From Atriophallophorus winterbourni (lineage: Eukaryota > Platyhelminthes > Trematoda > Plagiorchiida > Microphallidae), in NCBI GenBank assembly GCA_013407085.1, contig JACCGJ010003206.1, positions 62,001-126,000 on the forward strand: 64,000 nt of DNA. The letters are read 5' to 3'. Shown here in pieces: positions 10,976 to 22,000 of the stretch (positions are counted from its first letter, which is position 1; each line of letters opens with the position of its first letter). The notes beneath the pieces are model-generated. The model saw nothing but the letters and a program-made list of their open reading frames with translations, did no database searches and was not told where the DNA came from. Both the position numbers and the translations under genes were made by a program.

Positions 10976-11500
10976 TTTTAACGAATATGATTACTCAATC
11001 GGCCACAAACATCTTTCAACATATTTGTGGGGAACACATTAATAAAGGGTAAAAACGACTTGGGTCAAAAGCTATTATATTATCATAGCACTTAATAACA
11101 TAATATTGCTTAACGAAAATCAAAAAGCATAGCCGGCGCATTTGGTAATGCCCCGCTACATTGGGAAAGGTATAAGATGTTCCACTAGATTTTAAGTTAT
11201 TTCCTGAAACACATAAGCCAAATTATGGCAACTTTGGCGTTTAGTTTCAGTTATATATCGTTTGAAATTATAATAATCTATTTCCCAATGGACATTAGAA
11301 ATGAGGTACAAAGTCATTAACAGAGTTTGATCATGTAGCTCAAGCATGATTTCCAAGTTTACAGTCTAACCACTCTTCAACGTATATCACCACGAAAGCA
11401 TATTGATCCAAACAGTTCATTGCCAGAGAAAATTTGCGGACTTTACGGAAGAAGCCTGCGAGAATAAAAAACTCATATTTTTGAGCATCATACCCACAAG
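10976..11500. other. unassigned intergenic DNA
   Basis: AT-rich, no gene or repeat recognised. Confidence 0.4.
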
Positions 11501-12170
11501 CAGGCCGATGTAACCGGCGGATAAGAGGTTTGACTTTCAATCCGACGATCTAGATTTGAATCCCGCCCCGGTTATGCAATTTCGAAATGTGCTTAGTGAA
11601 AATCCTCACCATAAGCCGGTGTAAAATGGGCACACCCGGCCCAGTGAGGGAGATCATGTTGTGCAGGTGTTGAAGAGTGCCAATCATGAGCCATCGGATA
11701 TGATGCAGAACCTCACACTCAGACAGAACCTAAGAGTAGGAACTGCCGAAAAGATCGACTACAACATTCGCAAACCCGATATTATTCTGATTTCGGACAA
11801 ATTGCATGAGAACAAGTTAAGCAAGCGTTTCGGAGGGAACATGGGCAGATAAAAGTTGTCAGCAGCTATTAAATGATGTGGAAGTCCCCAAATTTGGTCA
11901 AACGAGTTGAACGTCGTGAGGGTTTGAGGTGAACTGTTTGGCACAAAATCGATTGACATAGCACATTAAAATGGCAACTAGCACACAGATTGAGGATTTT
12001 CTTTTGCTAACGAGATTTGTGTACATAAGATAGGCGTGTGTCATGTAAGCATGTGTGAGTAACGTTGTATACCATTGAATAGGGAACACGGTTCAGCTGC
12101 GGTTGATCTTCTATCGCACTTTGTGTGTCTCAGGCCCTAGCGGACCGATAGCGAACAAACACGTGAAGGT
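11500..12170 (+). repeat. SINE-like dispersed repeat with B-box-like head
   Basis: The head contains ATTTGAATCCCGCC (~11573), close to a pol III B box. The body (for example ACATTCGCAAACCCG, GGCACAAAATCGATTGAC, GATAGGCGTGTGTCATG) recurs at 31000-31520 (-), 47200-47480 (-), 49640-50450 (+) and 59560-59960 (+). No coding sequence. Classification as a SINE is inference. Confidence 0.5.
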
Positions 12171-12868
12171 TTCCCAACTCCATACCACCATGAGATAGAT
12201 AACTTTACTGAGAAAAAATTATAATAATCAAATTGCTGGCGGCAAATTTACTCTTGATGATAAATCAGGCAAATCAATCTACATAAAAAGCTGGTATGTT
12301 TCGGCGAAATATTCGGAGCTTGCACCAGACGGTTTCGTTGGTGTTATTTTGCTATTCTCATTTTCGAAATATGTTTTTACTAACCTCTTGCTTCGCAAAC
12401 TAAAGCGCTTAACATAATAAAAGAATAAGGAGGATGCAAAAGACTTAACCGACATTCATGCTCTACGTAAATGTTTAACAAGTAACGCCACACACTTTCG
12501 GAGACAACACAATCTACCATATAAAATTCAACGCCACAGATTGCAACCGGTTTTTGATAAACGTTTTCTTATTCTTCCTCTTCTTTTAAACTTTTTAACG
12601 TTATCATACCCCCGCGTTATCAATTCATTGTATTCTGATTTAGTTGCAAATACCTTGATTCATTTTTGTGCCAAAAATAACCTTCAATTCAATGGGAGGT
12701 CAAATTGAAAATATTTATTTATTTGACCAATCAATGCACACGTAACTGCAGTTATTAGTTCAACATCCGGGCAGCGTTATTGACCGCTTCGATCGATATT
12801 TTTGTGTGCGCGTTTATATTTAAGCGACGTAATTCGACAGTTGAACATCCGCACAAAGTTGAAGCCAA
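12171..12868. other. upstream region of PPT1-like gene
   Basis: AT-rich, no repeat recognised. A TATA-like TTTATATTTAAG lies at ~12810-12822, about 50 bases before the start codon. It could be a core promoter, but trematode promoters rarely show clear boxes, so this is weak. Confidence 0.3.
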
Positions 12869-13066
12869 ATGGTTTCTTGTATTCCAATAGTCCTTGTCTT
12901 ATTTGTTGGTTGTATCCTTGGCTATGACGACTTGCCTGTTATCATTTGGCATGGAATGGGGGACCACGGGAAAGGAAGTGGGATCGAAGAACTAGCGGAT
13001 GTTATTCGCGTTATACAGCCAACCAGAAAAGTGAAATGCATCAGCACAGGAAAAAACGACTATGAA
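12869..13066 (+). CDS. PPT1: PPT1-like exon 1
   Basis: 66 codons: signal peptide, then [17 protein letters not shown], the family's N-terminal strand and oxyanion region. The donor is GAA|GTAAGT, phase 0. The ATG sits in AGCCAAATGG and is the first one before the hydrophobic leader. Confidence 0.93.
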
Positions 13067-16000
13067 GTAAGTGTATCATCTGCTGAAACATTTCCATTCA
13101 CCCATTTTTGCGTTACGCTGTTTATGTTCATTTTATACCTACTCCGATTAACGAAATCATTCGAGTATTCAAATAAGGGATTTTTGATAACCAGGATCAG
13201 ACGAGATAATTCCAAAGCTGCTAAAAACATGCCATGCGCACCATACCGAACCTCTATCCTGCATGTTTAATAATTTGCTCCAAGCTGGTGTGGTGCCAAA
13301 AGACTGGAAACTGGGACAAATAATACCCTTTTACAAAGGTGATTCCTGTTCTAAAGTTAAAAATTACAGGCTGGTGACATTGCTGTCTTCGGTATCAAAA
13401 GTTTTGAGCGAATAATAACCGCAGAAATAGTGAGACATCCGGAAACGAACCAACTTACGGCAGTTGCCCAACATGAATTTCGCAGACATCACTCTTGTCT
13501 AACAAATTTGCTGACAAGATTAGACGATTGGACGACGGTTGTAAATGTTGGGAGCTATATTCAGGCTTGCTACATGGACATGTCTAAAGCTTTCGACAGA
13601 ATTGATAATAATTTACTCTTGAAAAAGCTAAAGAAACACGGTATTGTTGAAAGACTATATGAATTGATAAGTGATTACCTCAGCAATAGACACATCCGAG
13701 TTCGTGTCGACGGCCTACCTTTCGAAGAAAATCGATGTCACTAGCGGTGTTCCACAAGGCTCAGTGCTTGCACTTATACTGTTCCTAGTCTATATGAACG
13801 ATATATCAATACCAAATGACAGTAAGATGGTTTTGTTTGGAGGCGAATCAACAATGCCGATGATCGTATTTTGCTGCGAAACGATTTGAAGGCTTTGTAC
13901 AACTGGTCATCCGAAAATAAACTGCCATTGAATATGCAAAAGTCAATGATCATTCAGATCGGTTGTGACCTTTGCTTGTCCTATCAATACAAGATCGGCG
14001 ACAAAAACCTGGAGTAAACTGAAGAAGAAAAGGTTCTGGGTGTCTGGATTTGCGGTAGTTTGAAAAATGTTCTACAACGCGAAGCCGTTTACAAAAGCGT
14101 GTCTCGGCTGCTCGGCATGTTATGGTGGATATTTGGACGTTTTTCCCCGTGGTGTTTTCCTCTAATGATGAACACATATATACACCCGGTTCTGGACTAT
14201 GCCGCATAAGCCTAGACACCGTGGCTCCAAAAAGATTCCTTACTTCTGGATCGTATATATCAGAGATATACTAAGCTTGTCATTGGACTTGAAAATATGC
14301 AATTTGCCGGGCGACTCAGATGACTGAAGCTGAGGACATTTGCACAAAGGAGAATGTAAGGTGATCTCATCCTCGCATACAAAATAATTAATAATGTTTC
14401 CCACCCCCTGGACTTATTATTCCACCTTCGAACTTCCAGCTTTAGCCGTGGCCTTGGCTGCGCGTTGGAAATACCACACTCCAAACGGAACTGCCGCAGT
14501 TATTTTTATTCGGTGCGTGTTTGTTTTGTTTGGAATGGCCTACCTGCCGATTTGGTAAACTCAGACAGTTTATTAAACAAAAATGCTCACATGCATGCAT
14601 TTCCATCACACACACACACCTCGACCGGCTTCGTGTTGTTTGAATTCATGGGGTATGAACAGCATGATCAGGATCCGCATGCGGCTCATGTTGTTCACAC
14701 ATGATTTCATTCAAGGTTTCAAGGTTTCAAGGTTTTTAATGGTCTAAAAAGCAACAAGCTTAACAACAACCATAGGATGGTAAAAATGGAAATTTAAGTG
14801 TATAAACAATATAAGAACATAGATTAAACAGTATATATATGTGTTCTGGAAACACTTATATACTTGTTTACCATGAAGATTCCGATCCTACTGTACATAC
14901 TTGATGTGTACAAAGCGCACAAAACTAGTCTTGGGGGGTGTTTGTGATGAAAATGCATGCAAATGAGCTTCCGGTTCATCTTCGTGGGTGCAAATACTTT
15001 TGTTATATCTGAAAGTTTTCAAGGTTTCAAGGTTTCAAGTGATGAATTGGTACCAATATTGTACATGTCACCTATTTGATTTAAAGTCCATACCTGTTTA
15101 GGACAAGCGGTAGGGGCAGCCATCCGTTCATAATTATATACCAAGGACGAATTGACTCGAGCCGATTTTTCGCTGTTGTCGCAACTTAGGCGAACTTGGC
15201 ATGATATTCACATCTAGCATTAACATGTTCAAGGCCTCACCTCAGTACGTAAGCTGACTTTCCACACTGACAAAACATTTTTGTTTTTTATGCATGCCCG
15301 ATATATTTAAACGGTGGTTACTGTAAAGTATTTGCATTGTAGACCATTAAAACCTTGAATTACATTGAATTACACTGAATTCAGAAGGATCATAATATTA
15401 AAGGTTGATATCAACCTATGAACCACCGGTTGCAACTAATGCAGATTATGAACCTCACCAAACAGCGGACGGGCAGACAGCCCTTATAAAAACACAAGAA
15501 TCATACTTGCGTGTCACTTTGGAAGAGGTTTGGCTGATGTTATCATCTATCTCGATGATGAAACTTTCAACTGAAATTACGCAAACTTGTAAAAACAGAA
15601 GAAGCGATAAATGACCGTTTTTCGTCAATATCCCTGTCACCGAATCAGTCCCGCAGCGGTTTCGTTACTTTTCGATTATCAGCTGGCGTAAGGGGACATA
15701 TTGTGAATTTTGTTTTCCACGTCATGTCGCTTGTTGCCCTTGGTTTTTCGGGTCGTCTTTGTGATGTCATTTTCTAACCGTTGCGTCACTTCAAGTCTAA
15801 TTCGGTCTTCACAAATTTGCCGATTTTTAAATCCATTTTCAGAAGATGCGCGAGAAGAAGTCCGACAAAATTTGTATCCACACTAGCCAAGAATGTAGAA
15901 CATACCACACTCGATTAACATGAATTCGAAGCGTTGAACAAACTGAAATGACGAAGGAAGGATTCAATTCAATTCAATTCAATTCAATTTAATGGTCTAA

Positions 16001-19000
16001 AAAGCACATAGCTTTACAAAAACCACAGAACAATATGCGAATTACAAATAACATAGGTAGTAAAACGGGGTTTGTTTGCCTACTGATTAGTTCAGGAATC
16101 ACGTAAAAATACATAGAACAGAAATTGTTTTCAACCGGTTTGATAGGGTAAATATGTATAGTTTACTTGGATGCTATGGTTCAAAGCTTTATCATGCAGA
16201 ATATATTGTTTCAATGTTTGGATTGGTCGACATGAAGTTGTCCAAGTTCGATTTGAATATATCCAAGTTGGGTGACCTTCATGATAATCTAGGTAGAATA
16301 TATCGCAAAAGATGAGCAATTACTTCAAGACACAGCAACGTACAGAAAAATAAACGAAGACCTGACAAAACGGCTCGAAAACAAAATCAACGCGACATTG
16401 AAGAAATTCAAATTCATGGGACGATTGAATGAATTAGAACAAACAAGTATGATGCCGAAATATTCCACTATACCCAGATTCTACGGATTACCGAAAATAC
16501 TCAAAAAATGTCCCATTACGCCCAATAGTTTCTTTGCCATAAGGACCCACCTACAAGATACCTAAAGAGCTGTGAAGAAGATTGCAAACTATAGCATCTT
16601 TACTTAATGAAAAAGGAATGTAACATAAAGGAAATCGATTGACACAATAGAGTTTATTGGAATTAATCGAGCTTTCTTCAAACGCACTTCAAGTTCAAAA
16701 GAATGATATATAAACAAATTCGAGGAACCCCAATTAGATCAACTATTTCCAGCCTAGTTGCTGAAGCAGTTATGTAACGTTTGGAACGAATGGTCCTGCC
16801 AATAATCCGACCAAAAATATGGATCCGCTACGTAGCCGTCACTTTCGTGATTACTAAAAGAACAGAACTGCATGAATCATATAGACTACTCAATTGTCTA
16901 TTTACTGTAATGCAATTTAAAACGAAACTGGAGTTGACGACTGTTTACCATTTTTAGATGTTTAAGTGAAGAAGATAAGCGATTGAACGTTGGAGACCTG
17001 CGTCTACAGAAAAAACCCACACAGGGATCAAATACTGAACATTCACAGCCAGCACCCGAGCATTTACAAACGCAGCTGGATCAGAACTCTATTCAGAAGA
17101 GCAGCAACTAACTGCAGCACAGATGAACAGAGAAGAAAAGAAGAAGAATATTTGTTCAGAGATTTCCAGAAGAATGGATACCCAAGAAGATTCAGTCAAC
17201 CCTAACTAAGAAACCGAGGGAAAAACAGAACCAGACGCACTCTGTTCAACATATCTCCGAAATTACAGCCCAGGTACTTCGGCCACTTGGAATCGACATC
17301 GCGTATAAATCCGCGCCAACACGCCGCAACCATTTCAACAACAAGAAAGACAAAGTGTTTAAAGAAGAATATCCGAATATCGTCTACAAGATTGCATGCA
17401 GAGGTTGCGAAAGGAACTACGTCGGACACACAGTTCGCAAACTGAGCACAACACTACATGAACATCAGTTGGACGTACGCAGACATGACCTGAATTCACT
17501 AATCTCAATACATATCGACCAATTCGCGCATCAGTTCGACTGGTACCGCACGACACTATTAGCCAAAGCAGACGACCGCGAGAATTCGTGGATGTGTGGC
17601 ACTCAACAACAAAATCTCATTAACCAGCATCTCCAACTGGCTGCAACATATGGACCAATGAGAAACCGCTCACGGAGAAGGCATAACACGAACTCGACCA
17701 ATCCGCAGGAGTGATGGTGAACGGACAGACAAGCCGTATTTAAACCAAAGAATTCAACTACTAGTTGCTTCGAAAGAAGTTTTGCTGATGATGTCATCTA
17801 GTCTGATGACAAAACGTCCAACACCAACTACGCAAGCTCGGCGCATACAATTTGAACGTCATGTAATAACCTATGTTTCGTGAACATTCGAACGACAATT
17901 GTTCGCCCATGAATAATGTCTCTCATTCACTAATTTAACGTTCGTTTAATAGTAATTGTCTTTAAAATTAGATTTAACGTTCGTAACAGCATGCTCGCCT
18001 ACTTTTATTGGTAATTGTGGCTACCATAACATTGTACTCAACATATATGTGCCAGTTGTAAATTATTGTTGATTTATCAAAAGATGTTGTTTCAACCGGA
18101 TCAGTTCGAACCCACACCCCTTTAAGCTCATTTGACTGGCCTTGACTAATTACATATCGTTTTACTTTTAATCCTCTTTCCGAAAATGTTGTCACTCGAA
18201 CAGATCTCATGCAATTTTTCCTTTGGGTATAGGATTGTTGTCGCTAGTCTTTGTGACACTTTCTAATGTTTCATTGTGCCTCCGTATTGTGACATGTGAA
18301 TGATGAACTGGCAGATTACCCTAACATGTTGATGAGTAACATTTAAACAAACATCATTTAGAATAGTTTTCTAAGTATTTGATTCGAACTTCTAGGTTTA
18401 CTGATTGTGATACATTGGTCTCGGCGCCGTTAAACGGCTTTGTTCTACAGACGCTGCACACATAACAGACACCTGGCATTTCAGCATTATTAATAAAAAC
18501 TACTGCCTCTTTTGTCAAAACTTTATCGCAATTAGTGTGTATCATACCAGAGAACATAACACATGAGGGATGGGGATGTGAGCAACGCAATACATTAACA
18601 CATGGCTACTTTCGACTTCACACTTACCCGCTTTTTGCTAATTTGACACAAATCACGCGTAGTTTTATTAGGTCCTGACATCCCATAGCAGTTGAGGTCA
18701 AGGTCGTCTGATCGTTGATGTGGGCTTTGATGGCTTGCACAGAAACACCTACGCGCGTTTCGATCGATTGACAGTTGAGAGATGAAATTTGTGAGGTTCG
18801 TGTGAGAACGTATCGCAATGTATTGGATGCAAATTACCGAGTAAAACAGTCGTGGTGACCGTAGATTTGATCTCACACAAAGGAAACACGGCTTGATGTA
18901 TTCAGCAGAATAAGATCTTCAGAATGGGACTGCGCACGGCCAAATGTGTGACTATTGTGCATAAAGCTAACTAGGTTATTAAATTAAACAAAATTATGTA

Positions 19001-22000
19001 GAATTCCGCCTTAATCGATATTTGATCGTCGCGGCTCCGAGTGCCATATTGTAGAGACTTCACCGTCGTCTACCTAGTTAATTGCGTGTCTGAGTAAGTT
19101 CAACTGCCTGCAAACTGCAAACGTTCAGTATAAGGCTAAGTGCTACATTGCAATATACCAACTTTGCCAGAGTCCACATTGTGGCCAGTGTCCAACACAT
19201 GTTTAGCTAACGCTGAGTCCTCGATTAATGTCCCGTGGACATAAAATTAATGCACTTCTTGTGCTCTTCAATCCCCGTATAAAGTTCCCTAGCAGTTTGT
19301 CCAATGTACATACCGGAACATTATTTACACCCTTGATTATATAAACACGATTCGTAGAGATGTTTAGAGGTAATTGATGATATATTATGGAAGAAAAGCA
19401 TCAGATTCATGTAGAGGTACACACAGGCAAGACCTTAAATGCCAACATGAGTTCAGTGATATGTTATTTAAAAGCCTTTAATCTGGTATACAAGTATAAC
19501 TTTGTTTACCACTTTACCACTGTTTCAAGGCTCACTGAACCTGATCTTACTGTCTCCACCTGATGACCGCAAACAGCCAGAAACCGGTAGTGGTGTGTAA
19601 GGGATGGGAATGTGAGCGCCACAATACATTGGTCTTTTATAAGTGCCTCGAGTGCTTGGCCAGGTATCGCTTTGTTAAGCTAAATGCTTTTTAGACCATT
19701 ACAACTTTGAATCACTTTGAATCACTTTGAATCGCTTTGTGATTCTGTTTTTGAACATCGTCGTTCTTTGTAAGAACCCTATGTTACGGTGTCATACATG
19801 TATAACTTTGAAGTTTTATATGTTTTTATCGGCTAGGGAAAGTTGCCTCAGAAATCGGATAATCTTGTTTATATTCATTTTTCCTTAAAATAAATATATG
19901 TTGACCGTTTTATATTTAACCGATTTGTAGTTGAACATTTCTTTAAATCGATAAACTGATTTTGGAAAGTTTTAGCTTGATCCAGGTGGTATATCGCATA
20001 AGATTGTTAAGCCGTCAGCTTAAATGAGCTGTAAATTACTTTTAAAGTAACGATGTTTCATACCATTGGTGCACGTTAAATGTGCAACACAAAATTGGTC
20101 GTACACACTTACCTCAAATCAATAACAATTACGTTCCTCTCTACTACTATCTCATACCAGCATCAAAGCGTTCAACTGTGAGCGTAAACAATTTCGGGAG
20201 AGTATACAATCATACGAATGACAATCATGTAAACTAACCTACGAGCAAACCGTACGAACTTTGGGTTAAGTGTTATTTCTAATGTAACAATTTCTTCCAA
20301 CAGGATATTCGAGACTCGTATTTCAAACCCTGTAATGAACAAATTGAAGAAGTTTGCAACATGCTCAAAGCCGACGCTGATTTCGCTCATGGCACGCACA
20401 TGATCGGACTCTCACAAGGAGGTCTATTCGTCAGGGCGCTCGCTCAGAGATGTGGATTCGAGAAGCTTGGGGCTATTATATCAATCGGTGGCCCGCAAAT
20501 GGGCGTTTATGGGATGCCAAAGTGTCGTGACGTTGCATTCATTCACTATTGTCACTTGGTTGAACATCTGCTATCATTCGGAGCATACACCGATTTCGTA
20601 CAACATCAGTGAGTTTTCCACCGTCATTGTTGCTTCACTCGTCCGATTTTTGTTACACACATCATAGAACATGAGGTCAAATCTCGAACAGGAATAAATT
20701 TAGGAATCCGCTGATTCGCATGATATATATGTGGCTTAACATTGTACGAATGTTGATCTATGATCTCGTGTTTTCTCGTCACCACTGAACAAATTTGATA
20801 GTTTACATCGCGATATCAATAACATTGTTTTAACGAAGTGTTTACTTACAATGCTCTCAAGAGTATTGCAAAAAGTGCGTGATTGTAGCACTCTAAGTGC
20901 TCAAACGCTTCATATTTGCAACAGACCAGCACTTAAATAATTTCTATCGATAATGTTTCCAATTGCTGAGTACGGTATCCACAATTGTGGTGGCCAATAG
21001 TGTCAGTTTAGAGGGTAGTGGACCATTACATTCGTAATTCGGTGAGTTTGGAATTCTAAACGTATCAATCACAGCTGCATTGCTGGTTTCGGTAGCATTA
21101 ATGAAAATCTCCACTGTCGTGTGTCGTGGTTGGATTTACACGTTGTATCTGAACCAGTGGCATTTTCTGGGACATTTAAGAGAATAAGGGTGCGCTTATT
21201 GCGATCATTCGTTTGTTTTGATTCGCTTCCGGTGACGATTTTACCCGATGTGACCATGGCACATCAACATATAGACCAGATGTATTTTCCTTGCCGTTCC
21301 GTAGCAAGTATATATTCTAAGTCCTTCTCATTTCGCACTACTACCTTGAGCAACCGCGGCTTATCTTGGTGTAGCGCTTTGGGGGGACGATTCAAGGGAG
21401 TAAACGAAACTGGGTTGATCGCTTTGTGATTCATCCGAGTACAGTGTTTCAACCATTCAGGCAAGTCATGCTGGTGTCTATTCGTGAATAACGTCTCAGT
21501 CGACTCTGGCACGTTGGTGCAGATAACACTAAGCAAAATAACTTTCGAAGTAACTTTGGTTAACGGGGCTTTCGATGTGAGTGGTTATGGCTTTAAGAGG
21601 TTTATAGCAACAATTCAACCTTTTTCAGGAGCATGGTGAAGTGGTGGCAAAGTTGAACATCTTCGTTTGTTTAATTTAAATGTTTTAGACTTGATTAGTG
21701 GCTTTATAGAATTCTTCATTTGTGCAAGCTTGTTTTCGAGTTGCGACAATCTACTGTCTATTGTATTACGCACTTTTCCAACAGATCAATATATACTCTG
21801 GCTACTTCCATTTATATTTCAATTTTTACAGACGTTACAAAAATAACAAACAGATGGATAACCAAAGTGATGTGTTGCTCACATTCCCCGAAATTACACT
21901 CCACTACCGGTTTCTGGCTGTTTGCCGTCATCAGGTGGAGACAGAAAGATTAGGTTCAGTGAGCCTTGAGACAGTGGATAAATGGTAAGCAAGGTTATAC

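Larger units (their letters stand above)
15400..17835 (+). mobile_element. Penelope-like element with hammerhead-bearing pseudo-LTRs
   Basis: A 3' segment (17640-17835) carrying the end of the ORF and a hammerhead motif has a diverged copy at 15400-15600, upstream of the coding part. This is the pseudo-LTR arrangement known for PLEs. Between them lie a decayed N-terminal part (~15840-15960), a CR1 insertion (15962-16310), an RT remnant and the GIY-YIG domain (17355-17714). Hammerhead motifs in PLE pseudo-LTRs are established knowledge. Both copies here have core lesions and the ORF is broken, so the element is dead. Confidence 0.75.
19483..19830 (+). repeat. R1 hammerhead repeat, more than one unit, with CR1 mini-insertion
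   Basis: ACAAGTATAACTTTGTTTAC to the ribozyme at 19555, then the next unit from 19594 onward to ~19830. Interrupted by a 55-nt CR1 tail (19676-19730). Confidence 0.75.

Noticed and set aside
18595..18876. Open stretch ending at a good donor (GGTAAGTG) as a novel exon
   Set aside because: No partner exon found and it lies between CR1 ORF1 and PLE remnants.
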